Assembly: GCF_013433315.1 (NCBI RefSeq)
Contig: NZ_WXVV01000028.1
Span: forward strand, 1-64,000
Length of the DNA: 64,000 bases
Reading direction: 5' to 3'
Origin: Pseudomonas crudilactis
GTDB taxonomy: Bacteria > Pseudomonadota > Gammaproteobacteria > Pseudomonadales > Pseudomonadaceae
How positions within the stretch are numbered: position 1 is the first letter of the stretch; each line of letters begins with the position of its first letter. Below the pieces are notes generated by a model. That model ran no database searches and had not been told where the DNA came from. It worked only from the letters and a program-made list of their open reading frames with translations. Below are positions 52,024-61,172 of this stretch, one piece after another. A program made the position numbers and the translations under genes.

Positions 52024-52934
52024 CCCCGTGCCTCCATCTCTTTGGCCTGGCTGCGGTTGAACAGCAGAATCGGCACAATCAGGATCAACAGCATCACCAC
52101 CGCCAGCGCAGATGCCACCGGCCAGTCGCGGTTATTGAAGAACTCTTGCCACAGCACGCGACCGATCATCAGCGTCTCCGGGCCACCCAGCAGTTCCGGA
52201 ATCACGAACTCACCGACCACCGGAATGAACACCAGCATGCAGCCGGCAATAATGCCGTTCTTGGCCAGCGGCACGGTGATTTTCCAGAAGTTGTTGAAGT
52301 TGCTCGAACCCAGGTCCTGCGCGGCTTCCAGCAAGCTGCCGTCGTGCTTGACCAGGTTGGCATAGAGCGGCAACACCATGAACGGCAAATACGCGTACAC
52401 GACCCCTATATAGACGGCGGTGTTGGTGTTGAGGATCTCGATCGGGTGATCGGTCAGCCCCGTCCACATCAGAAACGCGTTGAGCAAACCGTTGTTGCTG
52501 AGGATGCCCATCCACGCGTAAACGCGGATCAGGATCGCCGTCCAGGTCGGCATCATGATCAACAGCAGCAGGACGTTTTGCGTTTCCTTGCCGGTCTTGG
52601 TGATCGCGTAGGCCATCGGGAAACCGATCAGCAGACACATCATCGTGCTCAGCGCCGCGACCTTCAGCGAGCCGAGGTAGGCCGACAGGTACAACTCGTC
52701 TTCGCCGAGCATGGTGTAGTTGCCGATGTTCAGCAGCAGCTGGAATTTCTGTTCGGCGTAGGTGTAGATCTCCGAGTACGGCGGGATCGACAGCGCGGCT
52801 TCCGAGAAGCTGATCTTCATCACCAGAAAGAACGGCAGCATGAAGAACAGGAACAGCCAGATGAACGGGATGCCGATCACCAGTTTTCGCCCGCTGGGCA
52901 CCAGGCGCAGGAATTGCTGATTGAAGGTTTTCAT
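52020..52934 (-). CDS. potH: polyamine ABC transporter permease PotH
   Basis: A 304-residue permease with six hydrophobic segments. The EAA loop is LLEAAQDLGSSNFNNFWKIT. ATG 52934 overlaps the potG stop (ATGA) and is preferred over 52967. It forms the channel with PotI. Confidence 0.93.
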   Translation of the reverse strand: MKTFNQQFLRLVPSGRKLVIGIPFIWLFLFFMLPFFLVMKISFSEAALSIPPYSEIYTYAEQKFQLLLNIGNYTMLGEDELYLSAYLGSLKVAALSTMMCLLIGFPMAYAITKTGKETQNVLLLLIMMPTWTAILIRVYAWMGILSNNGLLNAFLMWTGLTDHPIEILNTNTAVYIGVVYAYLPFMVLPLYANLVKHDGSLLEAAQDLGSSNFNNFWKITVPLAKNGIIAGCMLVFIPVVGEFVIPELLGGPETLMIGRVLWQEFFNNRDWPVASALAVVMLLILIVPILLFNRSQAKEMEARG

Positions 52935-54073
52935 GAGCGCAGTACCACGCCGCTGTCGTCTTCCCACCAGACGTAGACTTTGTCGTCCCAGGTCGGGCGC
53001 GCGCCACGGCGTTCGGCGTTGGCCATGAACGACTGGACGATTTTGCCGCCGGGCAATTCGACGTAGAACACTGAGTGGCCGCCGAGGTAGGCGATGTCAT
53101 GCACTTTGCCTTCGGACCAGTTGTAGCGGAACTCCGGTTGGGTGGTGCTGACGAGCATTTTTTCCGGACGGATCGCGTAGGTGACCGACTTGTCCTGCAC
53201 CGAGGTGCTGACGCCGTGACCGACGTAGATCTTCTGCTGCAAGTCCGGGCTGTGGATGATCGCGTGACCTTCAAGGTCTTCCACCACGGTGCCGTCGAAG
53301 GCGTTCACGTTGCCGATGAACTCGCAGACCATGCGACTGACCGGGGCTTCATAGATGTCGACCGGACTGCCGATCTGCGCGATCCAGCCGAGGTGCATGA
53401 TTGCGATGCGCTCGGCCATGGTCATGGCCTCTTCCTGGTCGTGGGTCACCATCACGCAGGTCACGCCGACGCGTTCGATGATCTGCACGAGTTCCAGTTG
53501 CATCTGCGAACGCAGCTTTTTATCCAGCGCACCCATCGGTTCGTCGAGCAGCAACAGCTTCGGACGCTTGGCCAGCGAGCGGGCGAGGGCGACGCGCTGG
53601 CGCTGGCCGCCGGACAACTGGTGCGGGCGGCGTTTGGCATATTGGGTCATGTGTACCAAGCGCAGCATTTCATCGACACGGGCGTCGATTTCGCTGGCGG
53701 GCAAACGGTCCTGCTTCAAGCCGAAGGCGATGTTCTGCGCAACGGTCATGTGTGGGAACAGCGCGTAGGACTGGAACATCATGTTGATCGGCCGCTCGTA
53801 CGGCGGCATGTCAGTGATGTCCACGCCGTCGAGCAGAATCCGCCCTTCAGTCGGGCGCTCGAAACCGGCGAGCATGCGCAGCAGGGTCGATTTGCCCGAA
53901 CCGGAGCCGCCGAGCAGGGCGAAGATTTCGCCCTGATGGATCTCCAGGGACACATCGTCCACGGCCACGGTTTCGTCGAACTTCTTGGTGACACGGTCGA
54001 CTTTCACCAGAACCTTTTTCGGTTGCTGATGACCTTCAAGTGCCTTCCTGTAAGTGCTGGAGGCGTTTGCCAT
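52931..54073 (-). CDS. potG: polyamine ABC transporter ATP-binding protein PotG
   Basis: A 380-residue ATPase. Walker A is GGSGSGKSTLLR, the signature is LSGGQRQRVALARSLA, Walker B is LLLLDEPMGALDKK, and the switch His is in VMVTHDQEEA. A C-terminal TOBE domain follows from about 290. ATG 54073 is the natural start. First gene of the GHIF transport operon; it supplies polyamines for the catabolic genes to the right. Confidence 0.94.
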   Translation of the reverse strand: MANASSTYRKALEGHQQPKKVLVKVDRVTKKFDETVAVDDVSLEIHQGEIFALLGGSGSGKSTLLRMLAGFERPTEGRILLDGVDITDMPPYERPINMMFQSYALFPHMTVAQNIAFGLKQDRLPASEIDARVDEMLRLVHMTQYAKRRPHQLSGGQRQRVALARSLAKRPKLLLLDEPMGALDKKLRSQMQLELVQIIERVGVTCVMVTHDQEEAMTMAERIAIMHLGWIAQIGSPVDIYEAPVSRMVCEFIGNVNAFDGTVVEDLEGHAIIHSPDLQQKIYVGHGVSTSVQDKSVTYAIRPEKMLVSTTQPEFRYNWSEGKVHDIAYLGGHSVFYVELPGGKIVQSFMANAERRGARPTWDDKVYVWWEDDSGVVLRS

Positions 54074-54171
54074 GTGAAACTCCCAACAGGTTTCGTTCGC
54101 GCGGCCAATGTGGCCGGGCTTAAGTGGATTGCAAGCCTGCAGGTGCATTCCCGCTCGGATCACATCTCCCT

Positions 54172-54261
54172 GTGGGAGCGAGCTTGCTCGCGAAGACGTC
54201 GTGTCAGCCGACATCGTTGTTACCTGACACACCGCTTTCGCGAGCAAGCTCGCTCCCACAG
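54172..54261. repeat. REP pair
   Basis: Forward (54172-54195) and inverted (54236-54261) copies upstream of potG. The 175 bases from here to the pauD stop hold no feature I can support. Confidence 0.9.
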
Positions 54262-54439
54262 GGTTTTGTATTGATCTGACGGTCTTGCTCCTGCCATCCG
54301 GCTTGGTCGGCGCCGCCGTCCTGGCTGCCTGGGTCGTACTTGTTGTTATTACGGGTGTTGTTGTTCACGGATGACGGATGTGCGCAGGCACACCCGACCT
54401 CCGAGGGGGCAGTAAATCGTTACGTATTCTTGGGTTGGA

Positions 54440-55201
54440 TCAGCGCTGGTTGCGCCGCGCCGCCCGTTGCCGGCAAGCCTCGCCGAACGCCTGGAAAATC
54501 TTCAGGTAGTTCGGGTTGTCGAGCACTTGCCATTCCGGGTGCCATTGCACGCCGAGGGCGAAGGTCGGGCTGTGCTCGACCGAGACCGCCTCGATCAAGC
54601 CGTCCGGCGCCACCGCTTCGGCACGCAGGCCGGGGGCGAGGCGGTCGATGCCCTGGCTATGAATCGAGTTGACCTGGAATTCGGCCGGCAGCTCCAGAGC
54701 TTCGAACACGCCACCACCGAGCACAGTCACCGCATGCGCCGGTGCGTATTGCACGGCCACATCAGGGCTATCGGCTTCGCGGTGATCAAGCATGCCCGGC
54801 AGCTCATGCACCTTCTGATGCAGGCTGCCGCCGAATGCCACGTTCATTTCCTGGAAGCCACGGCAAATGCCGAGCACCGGAACGCCCGCCGCAATGGCTG
54901 CACGCAATAAAGGAAGGGTGGTGGCATCCCGCGCCGGATCGTGATCCGTGCCGGGAGCGCTGGCCGGGCCTTGATAGTGGAAAGGTTCCACGTTGGAAGG
55001 CGAGCCGGTCAGCAGCAGACCGTCGAGTTGACCGAGCAGGTCTTCGATTTCAGTCAGGTTGCCAAGGGAAGGAATGACCACTGGCAACCCCTGAGCGCCA
55101 ACGCTGACAGCACGTACGTACTTGTCGCCGCTGATGTGATAGGGATGCAGGCCAATCTGTTTGACGCACGCAGTAACGCCGATCAATGGCTTGAATGCCA
55201 T
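54440..55201 (-). CDS. pauD: gamma-glutamyl-GABA hydrolase (class I glutamine amidotransferase)
   Basis: A 253-residue PuuD/PauD-type hydrolase that removes the gamma-glutamyl group from gamma-glutamyl-GABA (or its polyamine analogues). The nucleophile Cys is in GICRGFQEMNVAFGG, with catalytic His and Glu in GVQWHPEWQ. It is divergent from pauA across 282 bases. Confidence 0.9.
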   Translation of the reverse strand: MAFKPLIGVTACVKQIGLHPYHISGDKYVRAVSVGAQGLPVVIPSLGNLTEIEDLLGQLDGLLLTGSPSNVEPFHYQGPASAPGTDHDPARDATTLPLLRAAIAAGVPVLGICRGFQEMNVAFGGSLHQKVHELPGMLDHREADSPDVAVQYAPAHAVTVLGGGVFEALELPAEFQVNSIHSQGIDRLAPGLRAEAVAPDGLIEAVSVEHSPTFALGVQWHPEWQVLDNPNYLKIFQAFGEACRQRAARRNQR

Positions 55202-55263
55202 TTTTATTCACCTCGAAGTTTGACACTTGAACGAGCTTTTCCGGAGCTTAGCCTCGTTGATTT

Positions 55264-55467
55264 TAATTAACAACTGCCATGTAAAAAATTCTAAACGTCG
55301 TTCATCCAATCTTCATGATTCTCTGGGCTCTGGCGCCTGAAATGGCACGCAAGTGTTAAAAAAAGCCCGAAAAATAAACCTTCAGCGGCCATCTGTTCGC
55401 TATTGACTTCACTTTGCCGTTCGGGTTGACTGGCTCGGCGAAACAGCAGTGAACATAATAATTAACA
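55264..55467. promoter_or_regulatory. candidate PauR operator words in the pauD-pauA intergenic region
   Basis: The identical 9-mer TAATTAACA occurs at 55264-55272 and 55459-55467, each close to one of the two divergent start codons. A PauR/PuuR-type repressor is encoded at 60397. The binding assignment is inferred. Confidence 0.4.
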
Positions 55468-55483
55468 GCTAAATAGGTGCATC

Positions 55484-56860
55484 ATGTCGGTCCCTCTGCG
55501 TACCGTTCAACTCAACGAAGCAAACGCATTCCTTAAGAAATATCCTGAGGTTTTGTACGTCGACCTTCTGATTGCGGATATGAACGGTGTGGTGCGCGGC
55601 AAGCGCATCGAACGCACCAGTCTTCATAAGGTTTACGAGAAAGGCATCAACCTGCCGGCCTCGCTTTTCGCGCTCGACATCAATGGTTCCACGGTGGAAA
55701 GCACCGGCCTGGGTCTGGACATCGGCGACGCTGACCGCATCTGCTACCCGATCCCCGGCACCCTGAGCATCGAGCCGTGGCAAAAGCGCCCAACCGCACA
55801 ACTTCTGATGACCATGCACGAAATCGAAGGCCAGCCGTTCTTCGCTGACCCGCGTGAAGTGCTGGCCAACGTCGTGCGCAAATTCGACGACCTCGGTCTG
55901 ACCATCTGCGCGGCGTTCGAACTCGAGTTCTATCTGATCGATCAGGACAACGTGAACGGCCGTCCGCAATCGCCACGTTCGCCGGTGTCCGGCAAGCGTC
56001 CGGTGTCGACTCAGGTCTATCTGATCGACGATCTCGACGAATACGTCGATTGCCTGCAAGACATCCTCGAAGGCGCGAAAGAGCAGGGCATCCCGGCTGA
56101 CGCGATCGTCAAGGAAAGCGCCCCGGCGCAGTTCGAAGTCAACCTGCATCACGTCTCCGACCCGATCAAGGCGTGCGACTACGCCGTCCTGCTCAAGCGT
56201 CTGGTGAAGAACATCGCCTACGACCACGAGATGGACACCACCTTCATGGCCAAGCCGTATCCGGGCCAGGCGGGCAACGGTCTGCACGTGCACATTTCGA
56301 TCCTGGACAAAGAAGGCAACAACATCTTCGCCAGCGAGGATCCCGAGCAGAACGCCGCACTGCGTCACGCGATCGGCGGTGTGCTGGAGACCCTGCCTGC
56401 GCAAATGGCGTTCCTCTGCCCGAACGTCAACTCGTACCGCCGTTTCGGCGCGCAGTTCTACGTACCGAACTCGCCGAGCTGGGGCATCGACAACCGCACC
56501 GTTGCGGTCCGTGTGCCAACCGGTTCTGCCGATGCTGTGCGTATCGAGCACCGTGTTGCCGGTGCTGACGCCAACCCATACTTGCTGATGGCGTCGGTGC
56601 TGGCCGGTATTCACCACGGCCTGACCAACCAGATCGAACCGGGCGCTCCGGTGGAAGGCAACAGCTACGAGCAAAACGAACAGAGCCTGCCGAACAACCT
56701 GCGCGATGCACTGCGTGAGCTGGACGACAGCGAAGTCATGGCCCGCTATATCGACCCGATGTACATCGACGTGTTTGTCGCGTGTAAGGAGAGCGAGCTG
56801 GCCGAGTTCGAGAACTCGATCTCGGACCTTGAGTACAACTGGTATCTGCATACGGTGTGA
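55484..56860 (+). CDS. pauA: gamma-glutamylpolyamine synthetase (glutamine synthetase family)
   Basis: A 458-residue enzyme that ligates glutamate to putrescine or other polyamines with ATP, the first step of the gamma-glutamyl pathway. The N-terminal beta-grasp has DLLIADMNGVVRGKRIE. The ATP-site GS motifs are AAFELEFYLIDQ, GLHVHISILDKEG and RRFGAQFYVPNSPSWG. It belongs to the PuuA/SpuB group rather than being GlnA, given its neighbours and the absence of the GlnA adenylylation motif. P. aeruginosa-type genomes have several paralogues with different polyamine preference, so the substrate is not certain. Confidence 0.92.
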   Translation: MSVPLRTVQLNEANAFLKKYPEVLYVDLLIADMNGVVRGKRIERTSLHKVYEKGINLPASLFALDINGSTVESTGLGLDIGDADRICYPIPGTLSIEPWQKRPTAQLLMTMHEIEGQPFFADPREVLANVVRKFDDLGLTICAAFELEFYLIDQDNVNGRPQSPRSPVSGKRPVSTQVYLIDDLDEYVDCLQDILEGAKEQGIPADAIVKESAPAQFEVNLHHVSDPIKACDYAVLLKRLVKNIAYDHEMDTTFMAKPYPGQAGNGLHVHISILDKEGNNIFASEDPEQNAALRHAIGGVLETLPAQMAFLCPNVNSYRRFGAQFYVPNSPSWGIDNRTVAVRVPTGSADAVRIEHRVAGADANPYLLMASVLAGIHHGLTNQIEPGAPVEGNSYEQNEQSLPNNLRDALRELDDSEVMARYIDPMYIDVFVACKESELAEFENSISDLEYNWYLHTV

Positions 56861-56887
56861 TTGGCTGAGGCCCTCAAAAGCTGAAGA

Positions 56888-57065
56888 GCCCCTCACCCTA
56901 ACTCTCTCCCGGAGGGAGAGGGGACTGACCGGGTTGTCTTGAGATATCCGGCAACCTGAACGATCCAGCCGATTATGGATTCGGCAAAGATTTTTCAGGT
57001 CGGCGGAGATTCTGAGCATCCCCCAATCGGTCCCCTCTACCCCTGGGAGAGGGCTAGGGTGAGGG
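56888..57065. repeat. MITE-like CCCTCACCC element, copy 4
   Basis: About 178 bases: left end CCCCTCACCCTAACTCTCTC, right end CTGGGAGAGGGCTAGGGTGA, interior CAACCTGAACGATCCAGCCG. It lies between pauA and the aldehyde dehydrogenase gene. Confidence 0.85.
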
Positions 57066-57132
57066 CAGCCATCTCAAGCCAGACATCGCAGCCAGACAAC
57101 ACCCCCAATTCCCCCCTTGTCGAGCCACAACA

Positions 57133-58623
57133 ATGACAACGACCCGCAACGACTGGGAACAACGCTTCCAGTCCCTGACCATCGAAGCCCGCGCATTCAT
57201 CAACGGTGAATACCGCCCGGCCATCAGTGGCGATACCTTCGAATGCCTGAGCCCCGTCGACGGCCGTTTCCTCGCCTCCGTGGCCAGCACCGATGAAGCC
57301 GACGCCAACCTCGCCGTTGAAGTCGCGCGCCAGTCTTTTGAATCTGGCGTGTGGGCGAAAAAAGCCCCGGCCGAGCGCAAACGCATCCTGATTCGCTTCG
57401 CCGATCTGATCCTGCAGAACCAGGAAGAACTGGCGCTGCTGGAAACCCTCGACATGGGTAAACCGATCAGCGATTCGATGAGCATCGATATCCCGGCGAC
57501 CGCCAACGCGATCCGCTGGAGCGCCGAAGCCATCGACAAGATCTACGACGAAGTCGCCGCCACACCGCATGATCAACTCGGCCTCGTCACTCGCGAGCCT
57601 TCCGGCGTGGTCGCGGCCATCGTGCCGTGGAACTTCCCGTTGATCATGGCCAGCTGGAAATTCGCTCCAGCACTGGCGGCGGGCAATTCGTTTATTCTGA
57701 AACCTTCGGAAAAATCGCCGCTGACTGCAATCCGCATCGCTCAACTTGCGCTGGATGCCGGCATTCCGAAAGGCGTGTTCAACGTGCTGCCAGGCTTCGG
57801 CCACACCGTCGGCAAAGCGTTGGCGTTGCACATGGACGTCGACGTGCTGGCCTTCACTGGCTCCACGGCGATCGCCAAGCAACTGATGATTTATGCAGGC
57901 CAAAGCAACATGAAACGCGTCTGGCTCGAAGCAGGGGGCAAGAGCCCGAACGTGGTGTTTGCCGACGCTCCGGACTTGCGCGCGGCAGCACAAGCAGCGG
58001 CCGGCGCCATTGCCTTCAACCAGGGCGAAGTCTGCACTGCGGGTTCGCGCTTGCTGGTCGAGCGTTCGATCCGCGAGCAATTCATTCCGCTGTTGGTGGA
58101 AGCGCTGCAAGCATGGAAACCGGGTCATTCACTCGATCCAGCCACCACCGTCGGTGCCGTGGTCGATCAGCGTCAACTCGACAACGTGCTGCGCTACATC
58201 AGCATCGGTCGCGAGCAGGGCGCCGAACTGATCGCCGGCGGCCAACGCACCCTCGAAGAAACCGGCGGCCTGTATGTGCAACCGGCGCTGTTCGACGGCG
58301 TGACCAACGCGATGACCATTGCTCAGGAAGAAATCTTCGGCCCGGTGCTGTCGCTGATCACCTTCGACACCGCTGAAGAAGCGCTGCAGATCGCCAACGA
58401 CAGCATCTTCGGCCTCGCCGCCGGTGTATGGACCAGCAACCTCAGCAAGGCGCACACCTTCGCCCGTGGCCTGCGTGCCGGCAGCGTCTGGGTCAACCAG
58501 TACGACGGCGGCGACATGACCGCACCGTTCGGTGGCTTCAAACAGTCGGGCAACGGTCGCGACAAATCGCTGCACGCGTTCGACAAGTACACCGAGCTGA
58601 AAGCGACCTGGATCAAGCTCTGA
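57133..58623 (+). CDS. pauC: gamma-glutamyl-aminoaldehyde dehydrogenase (ALDH family)
   Basis: A 496-residue NAD(P)-dependent aldehyde dehydrogenase of the PuuC/KauB type. The catalytic Cys is in NQGEVCTAGSRLLVE and the general-base Glu in WLEAGGKSPN; the cofactor motif is FTGSTAIAKQLM. It oxidises the aldehyde formed by PauB. It is 50 bases upstream of pauB and likely co-transcribed with it. Its position in this cluster supports the assignment over betaine- or other aldehyde dehydrogenases. Confidence 0.9.
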   Translation: MTTTRNDWEQRFQSLTIEARAFINGEYRPAISGDTFECLSPVDGRFLASVASTDEADANLAVEVARQSFESGVWAKKAPAERKRILIRFADLILQNQEELALLETLDMGKPISDSMSIDIPATANAIRWSAEAIDKIYDEVAATPHDQLGLVTREPSGVVAAIVPWNFPLIMASWKFAPALAAGNSFILKPSEKSPLTAIRIAQLALDAGIPKGVFNVLPGFGHTVGKALALHMDVDVLAFTGSTAIAKQLMIYAGQSNMKRVWLEAGGKSPNVVFADAPDLRAAAQAAAGAIAFNQGEVCTAGSRLLVERSIREQFIPLLVEALQAWKPGHSLDPATTVGAVVDQRQLDNVLRYISIGREQGAELIAGGQRTLEETGGLYVQPALFDGVTNAMTIAQEEIFGPVLSLITFDTAEEALQIANDSIFGLAAGVWTSNLSKAHTFARGLRAGSVWVNQYDGGDMTAPFGGFKQSGNGRDKSLHAFDKYTELKATWIKL

Positions 58624-58672
58624 CTCTATTACAGCGGTGGTCGCCGTTTATTGGCGGCCCTCGGAGAAACGT

Positions 58673-59956
58673 ATGAAACAGCAACACGTAAACAGCTACT
58701 ACGCCGCCACCCGCAATGAAGTCATCGACTTTCCGGTTCTGGAAGAGTCGGTCGAGTGCGATGTCTGCATCATCGGCGCCGGTTACACCGGCCTGTCCTC
58801 GGCGCTGTTCCTCACCGAAGCCGGCTATAAAGTGACGGTGCTGGAAGCGGCGAAAGTCGGCTACGGCGCCAGCGGTCGCAACGGTGGTCAACTGGTCAAC
58901 TCGTACAGTCGCGACGTCGACGTGATCGAAGAGCGCTACGGCGACAAGACTGCAGAAATTCTCGGCAGCATGATCTTCGAAGGCGCCGACATCATCCGTT
59001 CGCGCATCAGGGAATACGACATCCAATGCGACTACCGCCCGGGCGGTATCTTCGCAGCGATGAACAAGAAACAACTCAACGGTCTGGCTGAGCAGAAGCG
59101 TGGCTGGGAACGTTACGGCAACCGCAATCTGAAGATGCTCGACGCGGCTGAGATTCGTCGTGAAGTCGGCTCCGATGCATACGTCGGCGGCCTGCTCGAC
59201 ATGCAGGGCGGCCACGTTCACCCGCTGAACCTGGCCCTCGGTGAAGCTGCGGCGATTACGCGTTTGGGCGGCAAAATCTACGAGCAGTCCGCTGCTGTGG
59301 AAATCAAATACGGCGAGCCCAACGTGGTGCGCACCGCCAAAGGTCAGGTCCGCGCCAAGTACCTGCTGATCGCCGGCAATGCCTACCTGCCGCAAGGTCT
59401 CGACAACCGCGTGACCGCGAAAAGCATGCCGTGCGGCTCGCAGATCGTCGTCACCGAACCGTTGACCGAGAAACAGGCGCGCAGCCTGATCACCAACAAC
59501 TACTGCGTCGAAGACTGCAACTACCTGCTGGACTACTACCGTCTGACTGCCGACAACCGTCTGCTGTACGGCGGCGGCGTGGTCTACGGCGCACGCGAAC
59601 CGGACGACATCGAACAACTGATCCGCCCGAAGATCCTCAAGACCTTCCCGCAGCTCAAAGACGTCAAGATCGACTACCGCTGGACCGGCAACTTCCTGCT
59701 GACCATGTCACGCATGCCGCAATTCGGTCGCATCGAAAAGAACGCCTACTACATGCAAGGCTACAGCGGCCACGGCGTCACCTGCTCGCACCTCGCCGGC
59801 AAGCTGATCGCGGAAATGATCCGTGGCGACGCCGAACGTTTCGATGCTTTCGCATCGCTGCCACACATGCCAATGCTCGGCGGCCGCACCTTCTCCGCAC
59901 CGCTCACCGCCCTCGGCGCCGTCTACTATTCGCTGCGCGACCGCTTCGGCATTTAA
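58673..59956 (+). CDS. pauB: FAD-dependent gamma-glutamylpolyamine oxidoreductase
   Basis: A 427-residue DAO-family flavoprotein (PuuB/PauB type). The FAD motif is DVCIIGAGYTGLSSALFLTE (about 30-49), with GYGASGRNGGQLVNSY after it and GYSGHGVTCSHLAGKL at the C-terminal flavin site. It oxidises the free amine of gamma-glutamylpolyamine to an aldehyde, which is passed to PauC. ATG 58673 has GGAGA upstream. A terminator follows 8 bases after the stop. Confidence 0.9.
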   Translation: MKQQHVNSYYAATRNEVIDFPVLEESVECDVCIIGAGYTGLSSALFLTEAGYKVTVLEAAKVGYGASGRNGGQLVNSYSRDVDVIEERYGDKTAEILGSMIFEGADIIRSRIREYDIQCDYRPGGIFAAMNKKQLNGLAEQKRGWERYGNRNLKMLDAAEIRREVGSDAYVGGLLDMQGGHVHPLNLALGEAAAITRLGGKIYEQSAAVEIKYGEPNVVRTAKGQVRAKYLLIAGNAYLPQGLDNRVTAKSMPCGSQIVVTEPLTEKQARSLITNNYCVEDCNYLLDYYRLTADNRLLYGGGVVYGAREPDDIEQLIRPKILKTFPQLKDVKIDYRWTGNFLLTMSRMPQFGRIEKNAYYMQGYSGHGVTCSHLAGKLIAEMIRGDAERFDAFASLPHMPMLGGRTFSAPLTALGAVYYSLRDRFGI

Positions 59957-59963
59957 GTTACCT

Positions 59964-59997
59964 CCCCGGCGGCGGCCCAAGACCCCGCCGGTTTTTT
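59964..59997 (+). terminator. rho-independent terminator of pauCB
   Basis: CCGGCGG (59966-59972) pairs with CCGCCGG (59985-59991), followed by six T. Confidence 0.9.
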
Positions 59998-60048
59998 ACC
60001 TGCCAGTACATGCAACATCAATCCGACTGAAACACCAAAGATCAAAAT

Positions 60049-60146
60049 GTAGGAGTGAGCCTGCTCGCGATGAGGCCAGCCCAGCCACCACCCCTCCCAC
60101 AGAAACACCACAAACCCTGTGGGAGCGAGCTTGCTCGCGAAGGCGG
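60049..60146. repeat. two REPs in the same orientation, different subtypes
   Basis: GTAGGAGTGAGCCTGCTCGC (from 60049) and GTGGGAGCGAGCTTGCTCGC (from 60119), both forward, with a degenerate inverted half (CCTCCCACAG) between. The 250 bases from here to pauR carry a possible promoter and no ORF I support. Confidence 0.85.
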
Positions 60147-60396
60147 TCATCCAGTCAAAAATAATGTTGAATGTGCCACCGAGTCGCGAGCAGGCGAAGG
60201 CCTACAGGATTGCATCACCATGGCAAGAAGGACTTTTACCCCACCGTCCATCGAACCTGCTGAGCAACACCGGCAAACGTGATTTAATAGCCGCCTTTCA
60301 CGGTTCCGGGACACGGGAGCAACGTGATCCGCGCCCCTCGCGCGGCACCCGCCACCCACCCCCATTGCCCTTAAGTACTACTCACATAAGGCTGTC

Positions 60397-60945
60397 ATGG
60401 ATACGGGTTCTCGACTCAAACTAGTACGCGAAAGCTACAAACTCTCCCAGCGCGAGCTGGCCCGGCGTAGCGGCGTGACCAATGCCACCATCTCCCTGAT
60501 CGAACAGAATCGCGTCAGCCCCTCCGTCAGTTCCCTGAAAAAGCTGCTCGAAGGCATACCGATGTCCCTGGCCGACTTCTTCACCTTCGACCAGCCCCCG
60601 CGCGAACACCAATACGTCTTCCGCGCCAATGAACAGCCTGATCTGGGCCGCCATGGTTTGCGCCTGCTGCTGATCGGCGCCTCGGTACCAAGCCGCCAGA
60701 TGCGCTTGCTGCGCGAGCAATACGCACCGGGCGCGAGCTCCGGGGAAGAGCCGATCGTTCACGCCGAGGGCGAGGAGTGCGGACTTGTCACCCGTGGCAC
60801 CGTGGAGTTGACCGTGGATGGGTCGGTGAGTGTGTTGAATGCGGGGGATGGGTATTACTTTCCGACGACGCTGCCGCATAAGTTCCGCAATATCGGGGCG
60901 GATGAGGCTGAGATTATTAGTGCGAATACGCCGGCGAATTTTTGA
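60397..60945 (+). CDS. pauR: XRE-cupin regulator of polyamine catabolism
   Basis: A 182-residue repressor of the PuuR/PauR type. The helix-turn-helix (about 12-35) is LSQRELARRSGVTNATISLI, followed by EQNRVSPSVSSLKKLLEGI. The C-terminal cupin (about 110-178) has EGEECGLVTRGTVELTVDG and GDGYYFPTTLPHKFRN, which bind polyamine in the family. It lies just after the pau genes and most likely represses them. It is followed by a strong terminator, which marks the end of the GC-rich core here. Confidence 0.92.
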   Translation: MDTGSRLKLVRESYKLSQRELARRSGVTNATISLIEQNRVSPSVSSLKKLLEGIPMSLADFFTFDQPPREHQYVFRANEQPDLGRHGLRLLLIGASVPSRQMRLLREQYAPGASSGEEPIVHAEGEECGLVTRGTVELTVDGSVSVLNAGDGYYFPTTLPHKFRNIGADEAEIISANTPANF

Positions 60946-60988
60946 CAAGGGCGGCGACTATAAAATATCTGATGCATAAGTAAGGCCC

Positions 60989-61015
60989 AAAAAAGCCGCA
61001 GAGATGCGGCTTTTT
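60989..61015 (+). terminator. rho-independent terminator of pauR
   Basis: AAAAAGCCGCA pairs with TGCGGCTTTTT across a 5-base loop, 43 bases past the stop. AT-rich DNA begins directly after it. Confidence 0.92.
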
Positions 61016-61095
61016 CGTGTCCAGAAACACCTGTATTTCCGTCTTTTTGATAATTTATTTTGTGATGTTTTTGTGCCATCATTGCGTGGTTTGTT

Positions 61096-61107
61096 GGGGG
61101 GGGGGGG
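61096..61107. repeat. homopolymer of 12 G
   Basis: An uninterrupted G12 run sits about 65 bases upstream of the first island gene, in the presumed promoter region. Runs of this length slip readily in replication. A second run (G8, 61287-61294) lies inside the following gene. I see no gene in 61016-61172. Confidence 0.85.
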
Positions 61108-61172
61108 TATCGGCGAAGACGTTTGTTGCGAACGCTTTCCGCGCTTGAGTTTAAATTTATGTATTCGTTGAT

